Positions 44,820 through 56,090 of a stretch of DNA of 64,000 nucleotides are shown here, one piece after another. A model generated the notes under the pieces. That model was not told the DNA's origin. It searched no databases and was given only the letters and a program-made list of their open reading frames with translations. The stretch comes from Protea cynaroides (lineage: Eukaryota > Streptophyta > Magnoliopsida > Proteales > Proteaceae). The position numbers and the translations under genes were made by a program. Position 1 is the stretch's first letter; each line of letters begins with the position of its first letter. The stretch covers positions 17,925,814 to 17,989,813 of the forward strand of contig CM053267.1 of assembly GCA_028583415.1 (NCBI GenBank). The letters run 5' to 3'.

Positions 44820-46508
44820 TGTCACATCTCAAATTCGACTGAATCAGAAGTGTGAGTGAACCGTCACTGAACCAACGGTTTACACCAGGATCTCTATACA
44901 CGAGTGTGTGAAGCCGTCCAATGGATGAAACACCACTGTGGTCCCACATGCACCCACTATGGAATAGAGATAGAGCTAAAGCGTTCGGATCAAACATCGC
45001 CAACACTTCCCCTGATACCCTACCTATACCAACACGTAAGGCCCTATTGGTGAGGGCTTGTAAACTAGGCTCGCAACTAACCAACCCTATATGTCATCAC
45101 AGTAGGCCCTATCCCAACACAGCTCCCTATGGCATAGAGATAGAGCTAGAGTCTAGTGGCCAGGCCGGAGACCATAGTTCCACTTCCTCCCCCTGATACC
45201 CTACCCGCACTAAGCATGCTAGATAGAATGATACGAAAAGGTGCTAGTGTGAGGAATGATCCCAGACCCCAAGCCCTTCCCATTTCACACACCAACGAAA
45301 ACAATCATATGCCTAACAGTCACATCCTAGTATAGCGAGTATGCATGAACAATATAATAACTGAAAGTAAAGATGACATGCGAGTATGTACAAACATCAG
45401 TCCATAGAATCATAATTATTAACAATGTTTTACTGTTATTAAATTATTAGGGTTTAGGTCCGATTCCCTTACCTGACGCTTGTTTGATAGCTTGCTCTGC
45501 ATCACAGAATCCAAACTTATTATCACAAGGTCCTACATGATGTTATGGTTGAATTAGAATAGTTTTTCTTAGGGTTTACGTTGGTTGGAAAACCAACTAG
45601 GTCAAAAATACTCCTCACAAGGCAGACCGATCGCAGGTACCGGTAGCAGGTATTGACCACAACACTGTGGGGAAAGGTGCAACCGATATGGTCGATCGGT
45701 CCTACAGACCAGTCTCTGGGAGATACCAGTCGTAGTACGAGTCGCATATGGTGCGACTGGTATGGTCGACCGGTATGTCTCCGGAAGACCATACACCCAA
45801 TTCTCGTCTTCCGTCGGTCACCCCCTATTGATTCTAGGGTTTCTCCTACATATTCTAGGTCTGAGCACTGAGTTAGAGTTGTTTCTAACTCCATTCAAGT
45901 CCTAGTTTCGATGATTTTCAACCTAGAACTTAAATCTAGGGTTTACCGACTAGATTAGGGTTTGACGGTAAAATATGGTTTAGATCAATACCTCGCCTTG
46001 CATGGTATTGATCCAATCATGACTAAACATTCTAGAAAACTTAACTTAGAGGAAGGTTTAAGCACTTACCGTTGGTTTACGATAATGTGTTCTTTGTCCA
46101 ACGGCAATGGTGGCTCTTCTCTCTCCTTCCTAGTTTCTTCTCCTTCTTCAATCTCTTTCTCCTCTCTAGGGTTTGTGAGGATCAATGAAAGGGATTTTAG
46201 GAGGTTTAGGAGTCCTTATATAGGCTAGGGTTGAGTTTATAAGAGGCTCTTAACATTAGGAAAGTCCTTCGGTTCAGAATTTGGAAAGTGAGACCCGCAA
46301 AGATCTGATTTTCGGATCTAAGTGGTTTGTAGCACAGGCTATACCGGTCGACCGGTACCATCGATCGATATGAAATATATCATACTTTGAGTTCCATTTT
46401 CATACCTGATTTTCATCCACTCATCCCGTCTGGCCTGGTGATGATTGGAAGACCTGTTACGACATGAATGAAAGGTTTAGATCGGGTTCATGGAGTACGG
46501 CTCTTACA
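44820..46508 (-). mobile_element. Second solo LTR in the Athila-1 LTR
   Basis: 1689 bp, TGTCACATCTC ... CTCTTACA, flanked by AGCGT (44815-44819 and 46509-46513). It is a shorter, more diverged member of the D-type family. ACCGGT-like motifs lie at 45630-45780 and 46340-46375, many of them mutated. Confidence 0.92.
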
Positions 46509-46816
46509 AGCGTTGCGATGAATTTTACCTATTACATGTGTGGGTAGATATTGAACCAGGAACTGAATTCTTTCTCTCTAATTATTTTTTCATTTAAATT
46601 ATATCTGTTTACTTTGAGTTTAATTCAACCAACCAAAACCCCCCTTCGTTATTGTGTTTGCTTATCATTAATTAGTATATTTAGTTTGAATATAATATAA
46701 ATCTTGATCAAATTACTCTCTGTGGGATCAACCTTTGCTTACCCTATTTATAGTTTATTAATTAGGTTAGTAAGGAAATACATAATTAATTTGGTGTATT
46801 CGACACCCAACTATCA

Positions 46817-47260
46817 ATCCAAAAGACATAACTAAGAACTCATAGTGTCCATAACAAGTCCTAAAAGCAGTCTTTGGTATATCGCATTCTCAAATCTTCA
46901 ATTGATGATATCCAGATTGGAGACCTATCTTGGAAAACACTTGGGCTCCTTGAAGCTGATCATATAGATTATCGATCCCGGGCAAAGGATATTGATTCTT
47001 GATAGTAAGTTTATTTAGCTCACGATAGTCAATACACAGTTGAATACTTTCGTCTTTCTTCTTGACAAACAAAACTGGTGCACCCCAAGGCTAGATACTT
47101 GATTTTATGAATCCCTGGTCTAACAGTTCTTGGAGTTCAGTTTCTTTAACTCAAAGGGCACCATCCTGTATAGGGCTTTAGATACATGAGCTAATCCTAG
47201 AACAAGATCAATCATGAACTCAGTTTCACGATAAAGAGGCAAACCAGTTAAATCTTTAGA
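46817..47260 (-). pseudogene. Element C reverse transcriptase, N-terminal half only
   Basis: In element sense: FVKKKDESIQLCIDYRELN, LTIKNQYPLPGID, FSKIGLQSGYHQLKI and GHYEFLVMSFGL. It stops dead at the Athila-1 LTR (46816/46817). The first catalytic Asp of RT, in FSKIDL, is Gly. The YxDD box and everything after it are absent. Related to B and D but clearly a separate family. Confidence 0.82.
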
Positions 47261-47757
47261 AAAAACATCTCAAAACTCTTGGTCAATGGTTGGTATCTCT
47301 ACGATAGTTTCAATTACAGATGTTAAGTATCTAATGCAAACTTTTTGCAATAGCTTGCAGGCATGCATTACAGATATAAATAACTTTTTACCCTTTCTAA
47401 GCTTATCTCCAACAAATTCGAATGCTTTTCCATTGGTTAGTTGGAAAAGAATCTTTCTTTCAGGATAAAGCACACTGGCTCAGTGGGTAGAGAGCCAATC
47501 CATGCCTAAGATAGTATCAAAATCTGTGAGTTCGATCAAATTAACATTTGGATTTTTATCTTTTCATTTTACTTGATATGGGCCATAGTACTCTGTCAGT
47601 ACTACTTTTAGTCCTAAGGGGGTTCGAACAACCAATTCAGATACTAACTGTTAAGCAGATAAGGATAGCTTCTTGACGAACTCAAGAAACACAAATGAAT
47701 GAGTGGCTCCAAACTCGAAGAGAGCTCGAGCCGGGTGATCGGATATCCTAAGAGTGC
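47261..47757 (-). pseudogene. Element C aspartic protease
   Basis: From 47757: TLRISDHPARALFEFGATHSF, the active-site LFDSGAT changed to LFEFGAT, so Asp and Ser are both lost. Then LKVVLTEYYGPYQVK, DFDTILGMDWLSTH and FELVGDKLRKGKK-like text follow, with several stops. Position and length match element B. Confidence 0.8.
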
Positions 47758-47838
47758 CTAGCGTGTATAATTTATGCATTAATACATATATAAGCATGCA
47801 GTAGTATTGAAAAATCAAATTACTTGAATTTAAAGTAC
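47758..47838 (-). other. Putative 81-bp intron at the gag-protease junction of element C
   Basis: GTGACAG|GTACTTTAAATTC ... TACACGCTAG|GCACTC in element sense. Removal joins DVVTG to TLRISDHPARA. It is in the same place as the 68-bp segment of element B but is unrelated in sequence. Its length is a multiple of three with no in-frame stop, so unspliced RNA would add 27 residues rather than end. Confidence 0.5.
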
Positions 47839-49140
47839 CTGTCACTACATCAGGAGTTTTCTCTGCTTCTTCAGTTGACATAGAAAAAACCTTGCCCTAT
47901 TGAGCATTTGCGAGCTTGGGGCAATTAGACTGGATTTGACCAACTTATTGACAATTGAAGCACTTAATTGGTCTGGTAGGAGTGGTATTTGTAAGAAGCT
48001 TGGTAGCAGGCTTGGTAGTGACAACATTCTTGTTCTTGAACTTGCCCTGGAACGGTTTCTTGGAGATCTTCTTGTTAGTTGTGGTAGAAAATCTTTTGCC
48101 AAAACCATTCTTCACTTGATTACTATCTCTGAGAGCTTCTTCAATGACTTTAGTAGTTTGAATGCACTCAGCAGAACTAGTATGTCCTCGAGTCTCAACA
48201 GTAGCTTGAATTGCACCTTGAAGACCTTTAAAAATTTCCTTGCCTTGGCTTCTTCGGTATGCATGCAGGCAGGAGCAAAATAGAAGAGTAACTCAAACTC
48301 AATTTGATATTCTTAAACAATCTTTGGGCCTTGGTAATGACTCAGATATTTGATCTCTTTCTTGTCCCGGATACTTCTAGAGAAGTAATTGTTGAAGAAC
48401 GCGTCCTTAAACATAGCCCAAGTCACAATAGGATTCAGAGATGCGAGAATCGTCTGGTTCGATTCCCACTAAGTATAGGGTTCACCTTCCATCTTGTGAC
48501 TTGCATAGAGAATTCGTTGTTCATCAATTGATACCATCATCTTGAAGCACTTTTTAATAGATTGCATCTAGACTGCAAGCTATAGTGGGTTTTCTCCCAC
48601 TCTGGTAAATTTTAATGGCTTCATCTTTTGAAACCTTTCCAACACTCTAGAGCATTCAGCCTGGGCGGCTTTAGTCAAAAACAGAGCAACAAGCCTTCCT
48701 ATGTTGACAATGGGGATGGCTATGGAAAACCTGTAGGATGAACATTGGTGGTGGTTGGCACAGTCACATTTAGTACAGGAGGTATTGGCATAGTATTTGC
48801 ATTAGTAGGAGTGGCTACCGGTGTAAGAGGAACACTGGGTTGCATAGGGGCTTGACACAAAGCTGCAATCAGGTTATTCATCACCTATTGTTGTTGCAGT
48901 TGTTGTTGTTGCTGTTTTTCTATTGTCCTTGCAGGGTTTCCTATGATGGCTGCTAGGTTAGCAATAGTCCTCACAGGAGGTGGTGGAGGAGGTGGAACAT
49001 TATTGGTAGCAGCAGGAGACAAAGGCGTATTCTCTAAAGCACCTTGAATACTTATCTGAGGGGTGTCTTGACTATGCAGACGGTTACGAGTACTAGGATT
49101 ACACTAGTCAATGGCTCTTAATAAAATTAATCCTTAAAAT
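47839..49140 (-). pseudogene. gag: Element C gag
   Basis: The element-sense 3' end reads EEAEKTPDVVTG. Upstream is a damaged zinc knuckle (CFNCQ, stop, VGQIQSNC; the His position is Gln). Before it lie a Lys-rich stretch and Retrotrans_gag text broken by stops (48100-48700). A Pro/Thr/Gln-rich N-terminus follows (48740-49010), including a Gln run near 48890-48920. It is homologous to B gag but not intact. Confidence 0.75.
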
Positions 49141-49961
49141 CACTTCATAACCAAGTTAGAACATGTAACAATGGGTTTCATGATAAATAAAAAATTCCAA
49201 AAACAACCCAAATATAGCTTTTTGTCAGCATGCAGTCAATCGAGGTGCTCGTTCAAATTAGGTGGTCAATTAGATCGATTTCATTAGCCGGCTGACTCGA
49301 AAATGTGTTTAAATGTGGCCATGAGTTACATTTTTCACTCTCATTCTCAATTTGAACAAGGAGGAAAGGGAGAGAAGGGTTAGTAACTATCCCAAATCAC
49401 TTTCTAGGTCAAACATACCCATTCCCAACATATTTTAAAGTTCAAACAACATCTAAGGTATGCATATCAGTTACTTATCAAATTTTTCCCATTTTGGTTT
49501 GGTATAATAGGCATTCAATTAAACTCTTATTTACTTCGTGTAACTTGCTATAACTTGTTGTAAATCACATATAAGAGTTGCTAGGATGTTTATAACTGAT
49601 CAAATATGATTATCTTCTCATATTTGTTAACTTCAAGTTTTCCCATATCGGCTTTTCCCAAAATCATCAAATTTACTTCCAATCAATAATTGCCAATTTT
49701 CAATGCTTCAAATCATAAAAAAAGTTCTTCTATGACATGTCTAGAATATTTCTAGCCATTTAGAATCTCATTTTCATGTGTCGGTATGTATTCCATATTT
49801 TCATGTCAGTTATTCGATGAATTTTTATCGAATTTTCCAATGAAGCTTCAATTACTAGGTTTCTCATTAATTCATTCTCTATAAATATTGTTCATTCGTC
49901 TAACACTTTAATCAACTTAATTCCTTACACAAATTTCCATTCTTGTGTGTTTTGTAGCAAA
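49141..49961 (+). promoter_or_regulatory. Divergent region between gag and the antisense gene of element C
   Basis: No coding sequence. 49233-49305 resembles a piece of the element's own LTR (52999-53078): both contain AGGTGGTC...TTTC(A/G)TTA. The right end is T-rich and finishes with an acceptor-like TGTGTTTTGTAG at 49946-49957, five bases before ATG 49962. Confidence 0.5.
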
Positions 49962-51180
49962 ATGGTTACATCACAAGCTTTTGACGATTTCAAATTTTGT
50001 TCTTGTTCTAATCTGGATGCTTAGCTTAGAATTGAGAGTATTCTTATCGAGTCTGATAGATTTGTAGACTACGACCAATTGTGGTGCTTTACCATAGGCG
50101 AGGTTTTCACTACATTAGGCTGGGCACTGGTCCTCAGGTATAAGTTTGTTACCAAACCTAATTTGGTCAGACTTTTCTATTATAATCTCAGGGTGGAGAC
50201 TAATCTTGAGGATGAGAATCTAGATTTGGGCTTGAGGATATCCAGTAGAGTTCATGGGGTGGATATCTCATTTGATGTGTGTTAGTTGGTGGAGTTACTT
50301 CATATTTCTGTGGTAGGCGATTGAGTATATGCCAGGCTGGGGTCTTCATCTTCTACTCTTATGTTGAGAATACCAGGATAGAAACATGTAGAGTCCTGGT
50401 ATAGACCACTTTCATGGGTATACAACCAGATCATTCAGCATAACATCATTCCCAGGAGCAAGCATAGAGAGGCAATAGCAAGTTTCAATGAGTATGTGAC
50501 ATACTGTGTCCGTACTCATTACCAGCTATGCTAGCCCTACATTCTGATGAGGATGATGGCAACGAGAGGAACTTGCCATATGGAAGGCTGCTTATGCAGC
50601 TTTTTAGGGAGTTGGGTGTAGATAAGCTGACGAGGGGGTAAAGATGTCAGTTCTTTGGACCTTGGTTGGCATGCACTGGGAAACATGCGAGGTTTACAGG
50701 ATGCGGTCCTTAGCAATGATGAGTTAGAGGCTACACTACCACTAGGTATCTTTCCTATCGCTTTTGGTGGAGTTGCAGGGGAAGAGCCACCCATTAACGC
50801 TACGGTGATGGCTGCAGAGGGTGCACAGACAGAGGATGTTCCAATGGATTCTGCTAGTAGTGATGATGAGGCAAAGGGTGACGACGATGATGCAGATGAT
50901 GCGGAGGGTGCTTAGCAGTAGGGTACACCTATCGTTGAGGGCAGAGGTGTTTCACCAGCATCGGCAAAGGTTCGCAGTCCTACGACTATAGTTCCTGAGC
51001 CAACTATTAGAGATCTGTATGCCATCGTTCAGAGACTTACCCATGACATTCAGTAGATGCAAGAGGCTATGAGAGTTACTGGGTTTGTCTTTCCTCATTC
51101 AGGCGGTATCAGTAGTCTTACCAGTAGTGGAAATATTTTCATTTCTTTTAGTCATAGTTTGTTTTTACCTTTTGATGATG
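49962..51180 (+). pseudogene. Antisense accessory gene of element C (homologue of the element B gene)
   Basis: From ATG 49962, with stops and frameshifts, the order of blocks equals that in B: EVFTTLGWALVLRYKFV, NLVRLFYYNL, LRISSRVHGVDISFD, VELLHI, IIQHNIIPRSKH, PYILMRMM and NLPYGRLLMQLFRELGVD. The tail differs, with an acidic stretch (SSDDEAKGDDDDADDAEGA, 50857-50913) in place of the AAGPSH repeats. A helical segment DLYAIVQRLTHDIQ follows near 51015. As in B it lies antisense between 5' LTR and gag, and its ATG directly follows an acceptor-like site. The domain is the plant transposon-protein type named for B. Function unknown. Confidence 0.75.
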
Positions 51181-51416
51181 TATTTCTTTTCTTTTATTGG
51201 TAGAGTAATAGACTGGATTGTGGTTTGTATTGTCTTTTGCATTAAACATCATTTTGTAATGTGAATCGAGATGTTTGTGTATTAGTATATTATGTTCTTT
51301 TTAAAGTTTATGCTATGCTTTCAAACAACAAGTGCTTATTATTTGTTTTATTTAATCCTAACTGGCTTTGGTTAGACTCATCTGATAGCAGTTGTGCATG
51401 TAATGTAAGGTAAACT

Positions 51417-51428
51417 GCTTTGATACCA
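51417..51428 (-). other. Primer-binding site of element C
   Basis: The minus strand reads TGGTATCAAAGC, one change from the iMet-type site. It lies four bases inside the LTR boundary at 51433. Confidence 0.82.
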
Positions 51429-51432
51429 ACTT

Positions 51433-54083
51433 TGGTCACACCCAAAACCATGGCGTTTTGGTATGACCATGGGTTCCTCATAGTGTAAGTACTTCCATAA
51501 TAGAATCCGTTCACAATACTTACATTACACAAATCTTCCATCAATCACAACACAGACTAATGGGAATATTAGAGGTAAAATCAGAATAATAGCGAAAATA
51601 AATAACTAGAACTAGAAACCATGTCTAACCATAATAGATATATTCATAAAAGTTTATCTGTTTGGAAACCATGACATAAATAAAATACTATCAAATACCT
51701 AATACTTAAATAAAACCATCACGGGTCAAACAGTGCCCCGAAATAGATTTAATAACTAAATTCAAATTTAAATAAGTCTTAATAAAGTCTTTCTCTCAAA
51801 TAGAGACATCTTCTTTTCTATAACGCTTATCTCTCAACCATAGATACAATCATTGCATTCACGCGAAGAATCATGCAAATGATTTATCAGATACTTCTTC
51901 TTCAATCACTTTATTATTAGCTAAATCATTATCTATAAAATAATCTAAAAATTTATACGTACAAGGGGTGAGCAATCCACATACTAAGTGAGAAACTAGC
52001 ACATACAAGCACAAAATGCATGATAGTTTATTAAGGTTTATATGATTTGTGAACTGACATGCGCAAGTCACATCACACCTAAATCCTGGTAATGAACACT
52101 TAAGCACGAGTGAGGTGAATGCAACACACTCAATCAAATCGCATGTGAAACTACCTAAAGAATGAAGATACAACCCAAGTACACCGACCTGGCATCATAC
52201 CAGCATTAGCCCATCATAGGCTTTCTCCTGGCATCACAGTAGTAAGCGTTACTTTACTTATCTCGGGCACTCCTGGTCCATCATACAAGCACTTAAACTG
52301 GACTCATCCTTAGCTCTCATTTGAGACACTAGAGGCTGGTGCCCAGCCCATGTCTAGAACCCTTCTCCAGTTATGAAAGAATTCAAGCCCATGTTTGGCC
52401 TATACATAAGCCTATACCAATACCTAAACCCCTATTGGCAAGAGTTGCTTGTCACGGGATATTCAAACCTAAACCAAGAATATTACTAATGCAGGTATCC
52501 ATATCCTAGCTTAATGGACTAAGATAAACTGTCCCATTCTAGCCAATAGGATCCACTAGGACACAAGCGAATGAAAAACAATCATGTTATCAAACATCCA
52601 CATGCTATCAAAAAAATTCATAATCTACCAATCCAATATAGAGTTAATAAATATGCAACAATGCATGAATAGTTATCACAGTTATTGGATGATATGTTAT
52701 CACACAGTAATCCAAACAAGTAGCAAGCACATGTGCATAAAAAACAAGAAAGTAAAACAAAGCTAATCCCTCACTTGTAACTGGTGAACTAATCCGTACA
52801 CTATAGTAGACAGAGTCCTTCTCCTGTTTTCCTACGTTAGCTTACCTAGTGCAATCAATGTATAATTATTACTTATGATTGATTAGTCATGCGTATAATA
52901 GCTCTAAGGTATCCTCATTAGTCTTAGGAACATGTCCTAGGGTTAGTTGGTCAAGTCTCAAGATCCTTGGTTGAAGATTTAACCAAAACAGGCTTATTGT
53001 TAACAGTTGGTCAATGGAGGTGGTTAATCAGCTGAGGTGGTCGATCAAACTCATTTCGTTAACTGGTTAGGTAATTTGGTCAATTTTGATTCCAGAGGCT
53101 TGCACATCTTTAGGATCACTTTTACAATGGTTCTATGACAGGTTTCAACCATTGGTTAGGATAAAATCCTATTCCCATAGTTTATATGCAAGTATGGTTA
53201 TCGACTGTGAATGTCGATTATGTAACCGTATGTGCTTACACACTTGTGGATACATTTCAATCAAACCAATCATTCTATAATGTTCATTACATCATTCTTG
53301 AGGTGTGGACTAGTCAACTTAGCCCGGAGGCTCAATTGGGATTGAAAATACTAAGTTTGCACCTCTCTGTAGCTCGGACAGTTGATGATAGCAGGGGCGG
53401 TCGATCAGGTCAATTTTATCGACCGCCCTTGTCGACCAGCTCATACTAATGAGCTCAAACTGACACTGATTTAATCCAATCTCCATGGCATGGGGTCGAG
53501 AGCTATCCTAGAGGGTTTTTAAGGGTCTGTACTACATTAATGACCACTTCCCACCCATAATTCAATATTATAATCCATTATCATGACTAACATTCACACC
53601 TTTACATCAGTTTAACCATTATAAGCATTAGTAAGCAATTACATCTTAATGTTCATTAATAGCTACTGAAATTTTATTCCAACATGATCAGAGGTTGGGT
53701 CTTACCTCATAGGATCATCATAGGGTCGTTCTAAGTATGAAAAGAATAGTCTAGAGGTTACCTTATAGCTTATGCTAAGTGTAGTTATAGTAACAAGCTT
53801 GAGGGAGGACCTTCAATAGTGGTTCTTCTTCTTCTTCTTCCTTCAGTCTTGCTCCAATTCTTTCTCTCTCTCTCTCTCCTAAAACGTGTTAGAGTTTTTA
53901 ATGTTCTCAATTTAGGGTTCTTAGAGTGTTTTTATTAGGGAGTTATCCAAGAGTTTGAGTTGCATTGCAATTCCTCCCTTGAGAGACCTACTTTAAGTGA
54001 AAAAGCGATAGAGGAGGCTTGAAGGTTGTCAACAAACACTCCAACACAGTCAAGGATGGGTCCCACTTGATTTGGGATGATCA
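51433..54083 (-). repeat. 5' LTR of element C (outer end uncertain)
   Basis: Starts TGGTCACACCCAAAACC next to the primer site. It contains the module shared by all chromovirus LTRs here (ACCAATACCTAAACCCCTAT, 52417-52436). A CT microsatellite lies at about 53863-53878, and GGTCGA-type motifs at 53000-53090 and 53398-53440. At 54084 another LTR begins. Either C's LTR ends there in GATCA, or its last part was split off by that insertion. Confidence 0.65.
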
Positions 54084-56090
54084 TGTGCCACACCCCAAAC
54101 CATACCAATATGTAAAGTATTGGAATATGATGGACCAACTGAACATTTAGTCGTGGTCCAACCCAAAATCAATGCTCCGAGTGCATTAACCTTCAACCAA
54201 GCCCAAACCAAATGCCATATAGGCAAAAATCAGAATGACTATCATAGTGAAAATAATAGGATAAAATTGAGCTCTATTAATAATTAAATATTAAATAACA
54301 TTGGTTCAAGTACTGTGTTTTGTTCTTCACATCATAAAAAAGGATTCTTAGACATAGCCCATATTAGCAGGTCCAAATGAATAAATAAATAACAACGATA
54401 TTAAATCAACTAAAAGTCAAAGTCGAACGATCCATTTGCTAGTCCTTCACGTCCATGTCATGTGATGATTTAGCATCACCTTGCTCCATCTCCTTCGCTT
54501 TAACCTCTAGTGATACCGAAGTGGAAGCTATTGGGATGTTCGTCTGATCCCCTACGTAAGTATCTGCAAGACCAACTAAAAAAATGGCGATCGCGAGGGT
54601 GAGCTCTCTAACTTGAGCTCGTGAGAAATAGACAAACAAACAAGTAAATGCATGATAGATTAATGGACACATAAGGGTCTAGAAAAATGCATAGTAAATG
54701 CTATGGTAAGGCTTGGTCACATTCACCAGAGTTGACCATAACCTCCATGTATAGGAGAAAATGGACACTCATCAGCTTGCTCCAACAGCCCTGGTGAAGC
54801 CATGCGTTTCCTCTATGAATGGTGATAGGACAAAAGTCCAGCCAGTAATGCTCCAACGACCACTGTCGACCCTTTTCCCTCATCCCTCATTACATACCAG
54901 TACCTAACCCCTACTGGCTATGGTTGCACAAATGGGTTCTGTCACTAACCAATCCTATATGACATCATATGTATCCCCACAATATTCCCAGCAGAAGTCC
55001 CAATCTGTTTGCTTCCCCCTCTAAATGATGTCATCACACTAGGACATTGGGGAAATGCATGGCAAGGGGTTTGCCTGGTAGGTCGGATTCGGCAGTCCTC
55101 GAACCTTTCACCACTTTCCACCAAGCAACAAAGCATATATTCACAATAATCACACATATAAGCAAATGCATGCAAAAGTGATAGTTATTGGATGATATGT
55201 TATTCACAACAAGCATGTTACACATGCATATGCAATATCAGAAACACTTTAAAAATTAATCAGGGTTTTATTCCTCACCTGAGGGTTTGAACTTATGATT
55301 TATCACACTGCATGAAGTTGTACCACTTTGGTACTTGATACCTGTACAGTGTGTACGAGTATTAATTAGTTGTCTAAGTCATAACATAAAATTCTAGGCA
55401 TTCTGTCCTTAGCCGGTCATGTCTTTGGATTTCGTTGGTGGAAGTCCGTTGGTGGTGCTTCTGATCGGAGTCCCCCATTAGATGGACCCCTCATTATATG
55501 GCTTTATAAAGTCTCTTCCGAGCGTTCGTCCTAGGTCTTGGCATTACTATGCCTGATTTAAACCTAATGGTAGGTTTAAGATCTACCCTGAATCATTTGA
55601 GTGTGAAGGTCATCTTGAGGTTTAAAGGACGATTCTATGCTCAACCATTAATGGTGAATGGAGTTCCGTCAAGGTATATTAGTCTAAGAATTTAGCCACT
55701 AGATCATTTTACATACAATACTAAGTTGCAATTACTAAGAGAGCTACTTGTAATAGATCAAGCGGTGGTGCAAAGCGATGATCAGTGTTAATGGTTGTTA
55801 ATATAAATGTTGTTCCAAGCTTCTCTTCCTCGTTGACTCTCTCTCTCTCTCTCTTAAAAATGTGTTAGAGTTTTCTTGTGAATAATGGGACTCATAAGAG
55901 AAAGGAGTCTGATATGGGTATCCCATTAGAGTCTCCCTTAGAAGTGGGACACATAGTTAGGGTGGGAAATTGTGAGGTGGATCCAAGTGACAGAGTAGGA
56001 GTTTAAGTGGGTGTTGAACTCTAAAATCCTAATTTTATTGGTTGGTTTGGAGATGGGAATCCTTGGGTTCATTTGTGGGTGATAAGTGTA
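54084..56090 (-). repeat. LTR of a further chromovirus family, cut by Athila-2
   Basis: Starts TGTGCCACACCCCAAACC. It shares CAGTACCTAACCCCTACTGG and CACTAACCAATCCTATATG with the other chromovirus LTRs, and a CT microsatellite (about 55838-55854) followed by TGTTAGAGTTTT as in the C LTR. No internal region is present, and no CA end is visible before Athila-2 starts at 56091. Confidence 0.65.

Larger units (their letters stand above)
41246..46816 (+). repeat. 3' LTR of Athila-1, split by two solo LTRs
   Basis: The LTR starts TGATAAGTGTATGATT at 41246 and ends CACCCAACTATCA at 46816. Without the two insertions and one copy of each target duplication it is about 1.54 kb, close to the 1496-bp Athila-2 LTR. 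Its three pieces are 41246-41944, 44281-44819 and 46509-46816. Confidence 0.88.
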
